Below, piece by piece: positions 9,808-17,239 of a DNA stretch of 64,000 bases; within the stretch, counting starts at the first letter, position 1; each line of letters starts with the position of its first letter. The stretch is from Sphingomonas sp. SUN039. GTDB lineage: Bacteria; Pseudomonadota; Alphaproteobacteria; Sphingomonadales; Sphingomonadaceae. The stretch spans positions 1,532,001-1,596,000 of the forward strand of contig NZ_CP096972.1 of assembly GCF_024758725.1 (NCBI RefSeq), given 5' to 3'. A program made the translations under genes and the position numbers. The notes below the pieces were generated by a model, which searched no databases, was not told the origin of the DNA, and was given only the letters and a program-made list of their open reading frames with translations.

Positions 9808-12243
9808 TCAGCCCTCGATTTTGGAGAAGTCGGCGACGCGGTGGACCGCATCGCGGAAACGCGCCAGCAGCGCCAGCCGCGCCGCCCGCTTGGCGGGGTC
9901 GGGATCGTTGACGGTGACGTTTTCGAAGAACGCGTCGATGGGGGTACGAAGCGTGGCGAGCGCGGACATCGCGGCCTCGAAATTTTCCGCGTCGATGGCG
10001 GCGGCGGCCAGCGGTTCGGCGGTGTCGAGCGCGGTGGTGAGGGCGGTTTCTTCACCCTCTTCGCTTCGCGGAGAGGGCGGCGCAGCGCCAGCGGAGCCGG
10101 GAGAGGCCTGAACCGGCGGCTCGTTCCTCTCCCGATGCTTCGCATCGCCCTCTCCGCGAAGCGAAGAGGGTTGGTCCTTCTTCAAAATATTCGCCGCGCG
10201 CTTGTATCCGGCGAGCAAATCCGCCCCCTCGGGCGTGCCGACAAATGCCTGCAACGCCTTCACCCGCGCGAGCAGGCGGACGAGATCGTCCTCGCCGCCG
10301 AGCGCGAACACCGCGTCGATCAGGTCGTGGCGGACACCGGCCTCGCGCTGCTGGACTTTGAGGCGGTCGGTAAGAAATTCCATCACCGGGTCAAAGGCAT
10401 TTACGTCGTCCGAGCGTTCGGAAATCAAGGCTCTCAATCCAGCGAAACGATCAACCTGATTACGTCTGACGAACAGCCCCATGACCTTCTTTTCCACAAG
10501 GTCAAAATCGCTTGCGCGGACAAAGTCTAGCGTTGCTTCCCATTGTTTTAGGAAGTCCATATGTGCTTCTGATTGCTCGATGACGTCATCAGCGTCATCG
10601 CTCACTTGAGACAAGAGCTCGATTTCCGAAACTGCACAGGCGTCTCGCAGGCCAACCCGCAAATTCAGGCTAATGCTTATTGCATTGATCGCAAGAGCAG
10701 CGCGCCGCAGGGCGAACGGGTCCTTGGATCCAGTAGGCTTTTCCTCAGCTAAGAAAAATCCAACCAATGTATCCAACTTATCCGCCAGCGACACCGCCAC
10801 CGCCACCGGCGCGGTCGGGACGTCGTCGCCCTGCCCGACCGGCTTATAGTGATCGCGGATCGCGTCGGCGATCACATCGGGCAAGCCCTGCGCGCGGGCG
10901 AGGTGGCCGCCGATGATGCCCTGAAGCTCGGGGAATTCGCCGACCATGCCGGTGACGAGGTCGGCCTTGCACAGGCGGGCGGCGGTTTCGGCGAGGGATG
11001 CCAAACCCTCTCCACTTTGTGGAGAGGGCGGCGCAGCGCCAGCGGAGCCGGGAGAGGAAGTGACGTGCAACTCGGGCCTCTCCCGATGCTTCGCATCGCC
11101 CTCTCCGCGAAGCGAAGAGGGTTTGACGATCCCCTCCTCGCACAACCACCGGGCCAGCTTCGCGACGCGCTCGACCTTATCGGCCACCGTGCCTAGCTTT
11201 TCGTGGAAAACGATCTGCGACAGCTTCTCCGCCTGCATCGCGAGCGGCACTTTCAGGTCGTTTTCCCAGAAGAACTTCGCATCGCTCAACCGCGCCGCCA
11301 GCACCTTGCGATTGCCCGCAACGATCGCAGCCCCACCGTCGCTCGCGTCGATATTCGCGGTGCAGACGAAGGCGTTGGCCAGCGCGCCGTCGGCATCCGT
11401 GCACGCGAAATATTTCTGGTTGGTCCGCATCGTCAGCTGGATGACTTCGCGCGGCACGTCGAGAAACGCCGCATCGAACCGCCCGAGCAGCGGCACCGGC
11501 CATTCGGTGAGGCCCGCGTTTTCGAGCACCAGCCCCTCGTCCTCAACGAGCACCAGCCCTTCTGCAGCGGCAGCGGTCCGCGCACCGTCGCGGATAAGGG
11601 TCGTACGTTCGGACAAATGGACGATGACATGGGCATCGCGCAGCTGTTCCACATAGCTGTCTGCGTTGCGGATAATTAAGGGTCCGCTGTGGTGGAAACG
11701 GTGCCCCATCGTCGCCGCGCTGCTCGTTATGCCGTCGACTTCGCACGAGACCACCGCGTCGCCGAACAGCGCGACGATGCCCTGCAACGGGCGCACCCAG
11801 CGCAGGCTTTCGGTGCTGAACGACGCATCGCCCCAGCGCATCGATTTGGGCCAGGGAAAGGCGCGGACGACGGCGGGGATGGCTTCGGCGAGGACTTCGG
11901 CGGTCGCGCGTCCAGGTTTGTCGATCACCGCGAAGAACACGCCGTCGCGTTCGACGAGTTGTTCGCGCGTCAGGCCCGTCGAGCGCAGGAATCCGGCGAG
12001 CGCCTGCTCGGGCGCGTTGCTGCGGGGGCCTTTGCGTTCTTCGCTGACCGCTGCCGTCTGGTCGGGCAGCCCGCGCGCGATGAGCGCGAGGCGGCGGGGC
12101 GTCGCAAAAGTCTCGATGGCCGTCGCGGTTAGGCCGGCTTTGGCGATCTCCTCGGCGAACAGCCGCGCGAGATCGTCCTTGGCCTTGACCTGCATCCGCG
12201 CGGGAATTTCCTCGGAGCGGAGTTCGAGAAGGAAGTCGGTCAT
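9808..12243 (-). CDS. glyS: glycyl-tRNA synthetase beta subunit, with two translated palindromic insertions
   Basis: The beta chain of the alpha2-beta2 bacterial GlyRS, needed for tRNA binding and aminoacylation. It begins MTDFLLELRSEEIPARM, the family signature, and ends with the DALR anticodon-binding region (AFFENVTVND, LLARFRDAVHRVADFSKI). At 811 residues it is well over 100 longer than the E. coli protein (about 690). Two segments, residues 375-413 and 692-730, are translations of 116-bp palindromic repeats and share PSSLRGEGDAKHRER; they fall between conserved blocks, probably in surface loops. Residues of roughly 485-615 come from a lower-GC stretch. The frame stays open throughout, so the protein is presumably functional. 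A GGGGGAGG from an upstream repeat supplies the ribosome-binding site. Confidence 0.96.
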   Translation of the reverse strand: MTDFLLELRSEEIPARMQVKAKDDLARLFAEEIAKAGLTATAIETFATPRRLALIARGLPDQTAAVSEERKGPRSNAPEQALAGFLRSTGLTREQLVERDGVFFAVIDKPGRATAEVLAEAIPAVVRAFPWPKSMRWGDASFSTESLRWVRPLQGIVALFGDAVVSCEVDGITSSAATMGHRFHHSGPLIIRNADSYVEQLRDAHVIVHLSERTTLIRDGARTAAAAEGLVLVEDEGLVLENAGLTEWPVPLLGRFDAAFLDVPREVIQLTMRTNQKYFACTDADGALANAFVCTANIDASDGGAAIVAGNRKVLAARLSDAKFFWENDLKVPLAMQAEKLSQIVFHEKLGTVADKVERVAKLARWLCEEGIVKPSSLRGEGDAKHRERPELHVTSSPGSAGAAPPSPQSGEGLASLAETAARLCKADLVTGMVGEFPELQGIIGGHLARAQGLPDVIADAIRDHYKPVGQGDDVPTAPVAVAVSLADKLDTLVGFFLAEEKPTGSKDPFALRRAALAINAISISLNLRVGLRDACAVSEIELLSQVSDDADDVIEQSEAHMDFLKQWEATLDFVRASDFDLVEKKVMGLFVRRNQVDRFAGLRALISERSDDVNAFDPVMEFLTDRLKVQQREAGVRHDLIDAVFALGGEDDLVRLLARVKALQAFVGTPEGADLLAGYKRAANILKKDQPSSLRGEGDAKHRERNEPPVQASPGSAGAAPPSPRSEEGEETALTTALDTAEPLAAAAIDAENFEAAMSALATLRTPIDAFFENVTVNDPDPAKRAARLALLARFRDAVHRVADFSKIEG
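10055..10170. repeat. in-frame bipartite palindromic element, copy 2 in glyS
   Basis: A 116-bp element made of two REP-like hairpin modules facing each other. On the glyS sense strand the left module is a hairpin opening CCCTCTTCGC and closing GCGGAGAGGG, followed by the small hairpin CGATGC-GAA-GCATCG and GGAGAGG. A variable linker of about 19 nt follows, then CCTCTCC and a second hairpin. It is translated as part of glyS in the same phase as copy 1, starting Pro-Ser-Ser-Leu-Arg-Gly-Glu-Gly. It differs from copy 1 mainly in the linker and the loop of the last hairpin. Confidence 0.9.
10400..10790. other. lower-GC patch inside glyS
   Basis: Within glyS, hand counts of 60-bp rows give about 47-50% GC (for example 10,501-10,620 and 10,741-10,800), against 65% or more on either side. 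The patch lies between the two palindromic elements and encodes the region around LLSQVSDDADDVIEQSEAHMDFLKQWEAT, an acidic stretch absent from the E. coli protein as I recall it. The frame is intact. It looks like a recombined segment or a fast-evolving lineage-specific insertion; the edges are approximate. Confidence 0.5.
11006..11121. repeat. in-frame bipartite palindromic element, copy 1 in glyS
   Basis: Same 116-bp length, orientation and reading phase as the copy near 10.1 kb. The terminal hairpin here is CCCTCTCCAC-AAA-GTGGAGAGGG. In the other copy the same stem is kept with different bases (CGC/GCG in place of CAC/GTG), a compensatory change implying that structure is maintained. The ends are flanked by AAA and TTT, giving AAACCCTC at one side and GAGGGTTT at the other. 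It encodes residues 375-413 of GlyS. 116 bp plus one duplicated base would make 39 codons, consistent with an in-frame gain. Confidence 0.9.
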
Positions 12244-12247
12244 TGAA

Positions 12248-12257
12248 ATCCTCCCCC
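12248..12257 (-). promoter_or_regulatory. glyS Shine-Dalgarno supplied by the repeat
   Basis: On the minus strand GGGGGAGGAT ends 4 nt before the glyS ATG, with 6 nt between the GGAGG core and the start codon. These bases are also the 3' arm of the right-hand hairpin of the repeat, so folding of the repeat would hide the ribosome-binding site. The pth gene has the same arrangement with identical spacing. Confidence 0.7.
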
Positions 12258-12410
12258 AGCTTGTCTGGGGGAGGGGGACCGCCCCGCGAAGACGGGGTGG
12301 TGGAGGGGCGTGCACTGTTCGAACTTGGCACGATTTCGTGAGCGAGCACGCCCCTCCACCACCGCTTCGCGGCGGTCCCCCTCCCCTGCGTCTGCGCGCA
12401 GGAGAGGATT
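12248..12410. repeat. intergenic palindromic element upstream of glyS
   Basis: Read toward glyS this 163-bp element has three parts: a left hairpin (CCTGCGCGCAGACGCAGG-like), inner arms GGTGGAGGGGCG and CGCCCCTCCACCACC around a centre of about 35 nt that is not conserved, and a right hairpin CCCCCAG/CTGGGGG ending GGAGGATTT. The same architecture in the same orientation relative to the downstream gene lies before pth. It fills nearly the whole 178-bp glyQ-glyS gap and could fold into a strong mRNA structure between the two subunit genes. Confidence 0.85.
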
Positions 12411-12421
12411 TGCGAGGCGGC

Positions 12422-13288
12422 TCACGCCGCCCATCCGTTCTTCGCCATCCAGCCCGCGCACGCGCCCTTCGCCAGATCGCGGACGCGGCCGATGTAGGCT
12501 TGGCGTTCGGCGACCGAGATGACCCCGCGCGCTTGCAGCGTGTTGAAAATGTGGCTCGCCTTGATCGCCTGTTCGTAAGCCGGGATCGGCAGTTCGGCGG
12601 CGAGGCTGTTTTCGCATTCAGCGACGGCCTTGCGAAACCCGTCGAACAGCGACTCCGTGTTCGCGACCTCGAAGTTCCACTTCGACATCTGGCGCTCGTT
12701 TTCGAGGAACACGTCACCATAGGTCACGCCCGTATCGTTGAACGCGAGATCATAGACGCTGTCGACGCCCTGCACATACATGGCGAGGCGCTCGAGCCCG
12801 TAGGTCAGTTCGCCCGCAACCGGCTTGCAGTCGTACCCGCCCATCTGCTGGAAATAGGTGTATTGCGTGACTTCCATCCCGTCGCACCAGACTTCCCAGC
12901 CAAGTCCCCATGCGCCCAAGGTCGGCGATTCCCAGTCGTCCTCGACAAAGCGGATATCGTGCAGGCGCGGGTCGATGCCGATGGCGTCGAGGCTGCCGAG
13001 ATAGGCCTCCTGCATGTCGGGCGGGCTCGGTTTCAGGATGACCTGATATTGGTAATAATGGCCGAGGCGGTTGGGGTTTTCGCCATAGCGCCCGTCGGTC
13101 GGGCGGCGGCAGGGCTGGACGAAAGCCGCATTCCACGGATCGGGGCCGAGCGCGCGCAGGGTGGTGGCGGGGTGGAACGTCCCTGCCCCCATTTCCATGT
13201 CGTACGGCTGCAAAATGACGCAGCCGCGCGCGCTCCAGTAATCGTGGAGCGTCAGGATCAGGCGCTGGAAACTGAGCGGCTGGGCCAC
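12422..13288 (-). CDS. glyQ: glycyl-tRNA synthetase alpha subunit
   Basis: The catalytic chain of alpha2-beta2 glycyl-tRNA synthetase, 288 residues, typical length. It opens [17 protein letters not shown] and contains [24 protein letters not shown] and the [15 protein letters not shown] block, hallmarks of the class II GlyQ active site. The start is taken as the GTG of VAQPLSF, where homology begins; a longer frame reaches into the upstream control region. It heads the glyQ-glyS-ppdK run and is separated from its partner by the palindromic element. The family is usually single copy and essential. Confidence 0.96.
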   Translation of the reverse strand: MAQPLSFQRLILTLHDYWSARGCVILQPYDMEMGAGTFHPATTLRALGPDPWNAAFVQPCRRPTDGRYGENPNRLGHYYQYQVILKPSPPDMQEAYLGSLDAIGIDPRLHDIRFVEDDWESPTLGAWGLGWEVWCDGMEVTQYTYFQQMGGYDCKPVAGELTYGLERLAMYVQGVDSVYDLAFNDTGVTYGDVFLENERQMSKWNFEVANTESLFDGFRKAVAECENSLAAELPIPAYEQAIKASHIFNTLQARGVISVAERQAYIGRVRDLAKGACAGWMAKNGWAA

Positions 13289-13422
13289 GGGGGGTCTTTC
13301 GAGTCGCGGTATGTGCACGTGCAGCACGGGATCGCCCGCCCCTTTGGCGAACCGGCTTTGGGGGGTCAAGCTAGGCGAACAATGGCGGATGTCAGGGAAA
13401 AATGACCAAAAGTAAGGTATGC

Positions 13423-13480
13423 TTGACATAGTCAGCGAATCGCGACATATAGTCAGCACAACCTGACATTTTGACAGGTT
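13423..13480 (+). promoter_or_regulatory. candidate promoter and operator boxes of the UrcA gene
   Basis: A TTGACA at 13,423-13,428 is followed 19 nt later by TATAGT. Overlapping these are two related boxes 19 bp apart, TGACATAGTCA and GACATATAGTC, each with GAC/GTC dyad symmetry, and then an imperfect 21-bp palindrome at 13,460-13,480 with arms AACCTGACA and TGACAGGTT. The repeated TGAC/GTCA half-sites suggest a dimeric regulator bound several times. No matching regulator can be named, and the promoter spacing is longer than ideal. Confidence 0.45.
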
Positions 13481-13510
13481 GACCGTATAGCCTCAGGAAG
13501 GGAACCAGTC

Positions 13511-13840
13511 ATGAAAATGCTCCTCGTCGCTTCGACGATCCTGCTTGCCGCCGCCGCGCCGGCGTGGGCGTCGCCCGCCGAAACGCCCGTCACCAGCGAA
13601 GTCCGCACCGACGATCTGAACCTGGGCACCGCCGCCGGACGCACGCGGCTCGAAGCCCGCGTCGGTCGCGCCGCGCGCCAGCTGTGTGCCCTGTCGGAAC
13701 GCGGTATCGCCGCGCTGGACGCCGAGAAGCGCTGCGTCGCGCTGGCGATGAAACAAGCCGCGCCGCAAGTCGATCTTGCAGTCGCCAAGGCCTCGTCCGC
13801 CGTGCAGATCGCCGCCCTCGCGCCGGTGCGCGGCGGTTGA
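13511..13840 (+). CDS. UrcA-family exported protein
   Basis: A 109-residue protein with an N-terminal signal peptide (MKMLLVASTILLAAAAPAWA, likely cut after AWA). The mature part follows the UrcA pattern: DDLNLGTAAGRTRLEARVGRAA, then two cysteines (Cys in RQLCALS and KRCVALA) about 30 residues apart that could form a disulfide, and a C-terminal helix rich in Ala and Val. UrcA proteins are common in sphingomonads and caulobacters, usually as small secreted proteins of unknown function. AGGAAGGGAA upstream gives a good ribosome-binding site. The upstream repeat-rich control region suggests tight regulation. Confidence 0.75.
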   Translation: MKMLLVASTILLAAAAPAWASPAETPVTSEVRTDDLNLGTAAGRTRLEARVGRAARQLCALSERGIAALDAEKRCVALAMKQAAPQVDLAVAKASSAVQIAALAPVRGG

Positions 13841-13862
13841 TCCGGTCGGTGCCCGGGCCGGT

Positions 13863-13890
13863 CCGGAGGCGGGCAACCCCGCCTGCCTCC
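13863..13890 (+). terminator. hairpin between the UrcA gene and the membrane protein
   Basis: CCGGAGGCGGGC and GCCTGCCTCCGG form a 12-bp stem with one mismatch and a short loop, about 22 bp after the UrcA stop. No T-run follows, so this may only attenuate or stabilise the transcript rather than end it. Confidence 0.35.
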
Positions 13891-13931
13891 GGGCCGTGCC
13901 GGGTGCCAGCAATTTTGAAAGGAACAGCGTG

Positions 13932-14402
13932 ATGGCGCGGATCAACCGGCACGATCTCTATTACCGGCTGATCGACATCAGTTTTGTCGTCCAACTTTTC
14001 TGCTTGGCGCAGTTTTTCGTTCGTATTGTGTCCGGTCGCGTTTTTCTGTCCGGAGCGGCAAAGAGCGTTGCCGTGACCGCATTCGTTCTGTCGATTTTGA
14101 TTCCTGCAATCCTGATCTTCTGTCGCTTCATGCGCGACGATTTTTCCGAACAACTATGGCAAAAAACCGCAGGCAGCGTTCTCAAATGTCTGGTGATCCT
14201 GCCGGTGCCGATAGCGTTTTTTGTCAGTCTTGCCCTCGCGACGGGGACAATCCACATCCCTCCAGGTTCATTGCTGACCGACAGCGAGCGCACGACCGGT
14301 GCGATAAACGGCATTATCCGTTCGATGGTCGTGCTTTGGTTGTTAACCCCCGCGTTGTTCACCTTTACCTTTCAATGGCACCGCTGGAGAGCGAGCCGTT
14401 GA
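13932..14402 (+). CDS. small four-helix membrane protein (partner of XRE regulator)
   Basis: 156 residues beginning MARINRHDLYYRLIDISF, with about four predicted membrane segments (near residues 14-34, 44-64, 84-104 and 129-150). No catalytic motif was recognised. Its stop is overlapped as TTGA by the start of an XRE-type regulator, which in turn overlaps a second membrane protein. Pairs of a short XRE protein and a polytopic membrane protein are widespread in bacteria, and the membrane partner is often thought to control the regulator; that is inference here. The start is supported by the GAAAGGAAC sequence upstream and by the end of the UrcA hairpin region. Confidence 0.6.
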   Translation: MARINRHDLYYRLIDISFVVQLFCLAQFFVRIVSGRVFLSGAAKSVAVTAFVLSILIPAILIFCRFMRDDFSEQLWQKTAGSVLKCLVILPVPIAFFVSLALATGTIHIPPGSLLTDSERTTGAINGIIRSMVVLWLLTPALFTFTFQWHRWRASR

Positions 14403-14599
14403 AGAACCGCCTGAAAGTGCTGCGCGCCGAACGCGACTGGAGTCAGGCCGATCTGGCCGACCGGCTCGATGTGTCGCGTCAGGCGGTGAACGCCATCGAG
14501 ACGGGCAAGCACGACCCCTCGCTGCCGCTCGCATTCCGGATTTCGCGGCTGTTCGACATGCCCATTGAAACCATATTCGACGATGGAGCCGAAGGATGA
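14399..14599 (+). CDS. short XRE/Cro-type transcriptional regulator
   Basis: A 66-residue DNA-binding protein, almost entirely one helix-turn-helix: KNRLKVLRAERDWSQADLADRLDVSRQAVNAIETGKHDPSLPLAFRISRLF. This short form usually begins MKNRLK, matching the TTG that overlaps the preceding stop and has GGAGAG 8 nt upstream; an ATG 24 bp earlier is the alternative. It is sandwiched by overlaps (TTGA before, ATGA after) between two membrane-protein genes, so the three should be made together. Likely target is its own promoter, but no operator was identified. Confidence 0.82.
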   Translation: MKNRLKVLRAERDWSQADLADRLDVSRQAVNAIETGKHDPSLPLAFRISRLFDMPIETIFDDGAEG

Positions 14600-15243
14600 C
14601 CAGTTCGACCGATTACGCGCCGACCGGACCCTCGACGACGGTCCGCGTCCTTCGGATAACGCTGCTGGCCTTCCTGCTCATTGCCGCAACCGGTTTTGTC
14701 GTCGGCTTCATGGCTGCGCACCGCGACCGGGGCGATCCCGACATGAGCCTGCGCGCGCTCGCCATCCTTGCCGCTGTCGCGCTGGCGAGCGCCGCAGCCG
14801 CATTCCAGATTTTCCGTGACGGCCGCCGCCTGTTCACCGGCGTGTCCGGACTGCCTCGGCGCGAACGGGCATCGTTGCGTTGGCTCGGTATTGCATTAGG
14901 GGCCGGTCTGGTTGGCGGGGTCGCCACGGTCGTGTCGGACGATGCCGGCTGGCTGACCGACACCCGCGGCACCTTGTCTCCCGCCCTTGCCATTGCCTGT
15001 GCGGTGCTGCTCGCGACACTCGCGCCATGGCTGACCTGGCGCTGGTGGCGCGAGATCGACGAGCATGAACAGGCGGCATACACCGAAGGCGCGAACGTCG
15101 CAGGACATTTCACGTTGCTCGGCGGTATCGCTTGGTGGGTGCTCGCCCGCGCGAGGCTGGTGCCCGAACCCGATGTCATGGCGCTGGTCGTCGCCATGAG
15201 TTTCGTCTGGACCGGCGTCTGGTTCTACCGCCGCTATTTCTGA
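14596..15243 (+). CDS. polytopic membrane protein coupled to XRE regulator
   Basis: 215 residues with about six hydrophobic segments, starting after a short polar N-terminus (TSSTDYAPTGPSTTVRVLR). It contains FQIFRDGRRLFTGVSGLPRRERASLRW between the second and third segments and WRWWREIDEHEQAAYTEGANVAGHF, a charged loop reminiscent of membrane proteins found next to short XRE regulators. No enzyme motif was seen. The ATG overlaps the regulator stop as ATGA. A GumN-family gene starts 20 bp after its stop and may share the transcript. Confidence 0.6.
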   Translation: MTSSTDYAPTGPSTTVRVLRITLLAFLLIAATGFVVGFMAAHRDRGDPDMSLRALAILAAVALASAAAAFQIFRDGRRLFTGVSGLPRRERASLRWLGIALGAGLVGGVATVVSDDAGWLTDTRGTLSPALAIACAVLLATLAPWLTWRWWREIDEHEQAAYTEGANVAGHFTLLGGIAWWVLARARLVPEPDVMALVVAMSFVWTGVWFYRRYF

Positions 15244-15263
15244 TTTTCGCCATGGAGTTTCAC

Positions 15264-16148
15264 ATGCGTATCAAGACTATCCTCCTTGCCCTGCTCGCCG
15301 CCCCTGCGTTCGCGCAAACCCCTGCCCCTGCACCCAAACTCATGGCAGACCCGGCGTTGTGGGTGGTCAAGGACAAGGATACGACGATCTACCTGATGGG
15401 CACCGTCCATGTGCTGAAACCCGGAACGGTGTGGCTCGATGGCGGGGTGAAGAAGGCCTATGATGCGTCGTCGGAAGTCGTGCTCGAGCTGATCCAGCCC
15501 GAACCGGCGGTCGCGCAGGCGCTGGTCGGCAAATACGCCATCGACCCCGACGGCCCGCCGCTCAGCCAGAAACTGTCGCCGGAACTGCGCGCGAAATACG
15601 AGAAGGTCGCGACCGATCTCGGCTTGCCCGCGCCCGCGTTCGAGAAGTTCGAACCCTGGTTCGTCAGCACCATCCTGTCGCTGACGGCCATCGGGAAGGC
15701 GGGCTACAACCCCGAAAGCGGCGTCGAGCGCCAGATCACCGAAGCGGCGAAACGCGATGCCAAGAAATTGGGCGCGCTGGAAACAATGGACGAACAGCTC
15801 GGCTTCTTCGCGTCGCTGCCCGAGGCGGCGCAGCTCACCCTGTTGAAAGGGACCATCGAGCAAATGCCTGAGACGAAAACGTTCTTCGATGCCATGGTCG
15901 CCAACTGGGCAAAGGGCGACCCCGAGGCGCTGGCGCGAATGCTCAACGAGGCCATGGGCCAGTCGCCCGAATTGCTCGACGTGCTGCTGGTCAAGCGCAA
16001 CGAACGCTGGGCGAAGTGGATCGATGCGCGGATGAAACAGCCAGGCACGATTTTCATCGCGGTCGGCGCGGGGCATCTCGCGGGCAAGGGCAGCGTCCAG
16101 GACCGGTTGAAGGCGTACCGGCTTAAGGCGAAGCGCATTCCTTCGTAG
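15264..16148 (+). CDS. TraB/GumN family protein, secreted
   Basis: 294 residues with a signal peptide (MRIKTILLALLAAPAFA, cleavage before Gln). The mature part starts with the GumN/TraB/TIKI pattern: LWVVKDKDTTIYLMGTVHVLKPG, then the GVERQITEAAK segment, the RNERWAKWI motif and the C-terminal VGAGHLAGKGSV block. Families of this fold include the TIKI metalloproteases, whose GxxH and E residues bind metal; bacterial members are mostly uncharacterised. GGAG 6 nt upstream supports the second of two close ATG codons as the start. It is followed 24 bp later by a paralog that is a lipoprotein. Confidence 0.83.
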   Translation: MRIKTILLALLAAPAFAQTPAPAPKLMADPALWVVKDKDTTIYLMGTVHVLKPGTVWLDGGVKKAYDASSEVVLELIQPEPAVAQALVGKYAIDPDGPPLSQKLSPELRAKYEKVATDLGLPAPAFEKFEPWFVSTILSLTAIGKAGYNPESGVERQITEAAKRDAKKLGALETMDEQLGFFASLPEAAQLTLLKGTIEQMPETKTFFDAMVANWAKGDPEALARMLNEAMGQSPELLDVLLVKRNERWAKWIDARMKQPGTIFIAVGAGHLAGKGSVQDRLKAYRLKAKRIPS

Positions 16149-16172
16149 CTTCCGGGGCGCTATGCAAAGCCG

Positions 16173-17060
16173 ATGATCCGCATTCCGACGCTTGCAACCG
16201 CCGCCCTCGCCCTCGCCGCCTGCGGGGGGACCGAGGCGAAAGCCCCCGCGACCGCCGCGCGCCCTGCGCTGTGGAAAGTCGCCGACGCCGATACGACGAT
16301 CTATCTCTTCGGCACGATCCACCTGCTGCCCAAAGGGTTGAAGTGGACGACGCCGACAATGGCAAAGGCGATGGCCGCGTCGCAGGGACTGGTGCTCGAG
16401 GTCGCGCTCGACAAGGATCCGGCCAAGCTCGGTGCGGTAATGCTCAAGCTGGCAAAATCGCCCGGACTGCCCCCGATCCTCGACCGCGTGCCGCCGGAAA
16501 AGCGGGCGGCGTTGAAGGCAGTGATCGACGGCAGCGGCCTGTCGCTCCCCTATCTCGACGGACTCGAGACCTGGGCAGCCGCGCTCGGCATTGCGTCGGC
16601 GACCAACGCCAAACTCAACCTCAGCTATGCCGACGGAGCCGAAACGCAATTGACCGATGCGTTCGAGAAAATGGGCAAGCCGGTCGGCGGCCTTGAAACC
16701 GCTGAACAGCAGCTCGGCTATTTCGATACCTTGCCCGAAGCGTCGCAGCGCCAGTTCCTGACCAGCATCGCCGACGATACCGCCGACGCGGGCAAGGAAT
16801 TCGCCGCGATGATCGGCGCGTGGAAAGCAGGCGACGTGCGCCGGATCGCCGTCACCTTCGACGACGAGATGAAACTGTCGCCCGATCTCGCCGATGTGTT
16901 GCTCCACCGCCGCAACAACAATTGGGCGGGCTGGGTGAGCGAGCGGATGAAGCGGCCGGGCACGGTGTTCGTCGCGGTCGGCGCGGGGCACCTTGCGGGC
17001 AAGGGGTCGGTCGAAGAACTGGTTGCGAAGCGCGGGTTCCGGGTGACGCGGGTGCAGTGA
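16173..17060 (+). CDS. TraB/GumN family lipoprotein, paralog of the preceding gene
   Basis: 295 residues. The N-terminus (TLATAALALAACGG) has a lipobox, LAAC, so the protein is predicted to be lipid-anchored, unlike its neighbour. Family blocks are the same: LWKVADADTTIYLFGTIHLLPKG, ETQLTDAFEKMG, RNNNWAGWV and VGAGHLAGKGSV. The two proteins are alike along their whole length, so they arose by tandem duplication and then diverged in localisation. Probably one transcript. Downstream comes a perfect inverted repeat before rplY. Confidence 0.83.
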   Translation: MIRIPTLATAALALAACGGTEAKAPATAARPALWKVADADTTIYLFGTIHLLPKGLKWTTPTMAKAMAASQGLVLEVALDKDPAKLGAVMLKLAKSPGLPPILDRVPPEKRAALKAVIDGSGLSLPYLDGLETWAAALGIASATNAKLNLSYADGAETQLTDAFEKMGKPVGGLETAEQQLGYFDTLPEASQRQFLTSIADDTADAGKEFAAMIGAWKAGDVRRIAVTFDDEMKLSPDLADVLLHRRNNNWAGWVSERMKRPGTVFVAVGAGHLAGKGSVEELVAKRGFRVTRVQ

Positions 17061-17064
17061 ATCT

Positions 17065-17141
17065 GTGCTCCTGCGAAAGCAGGAGCCCTGCTGACCCTGG
17101 CATCCCTCCCGTCTCCAAGGCTCCTGCTTTCGCAGGAGCAC
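17065..17141. repeat. perfect inverted repeat with self-palindromic arms
   Basis: Two 23-nt arms (17,065-17,087 and 17,119-17,141) are perfect reverse complements around a 31-nt spacer. Each arm is itself a hairpin, GCTCCTGC-GAAA-GCAGGAGC, so the element can fold as two short cruciforms or one long one. It starts 4 bp after the stop of the second GumN gene and may end that transcript. Elements with this TCCTGCGAAAGCAGGA core are, from memory, common in sphingomonads and relatives. Confidence 0.85.
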
Positions 17142-17239
17142 GGTCGGTTGCAAATCGCCCCCTCCCCCGCTATGCGCGCGCTTCCCCGTCGCTTTGACAT
17201 CCCTGGAGGCGCGGCGGGTGCAACACTTGGAGAAATAAA

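Noticed and set aside
8449-10530. 693-codon plus-strand ORF across ppdK and glyS
   Set aside because: Antisense to two conserved genes; composition (HRH/RRG-rich) typical of shadow frames.
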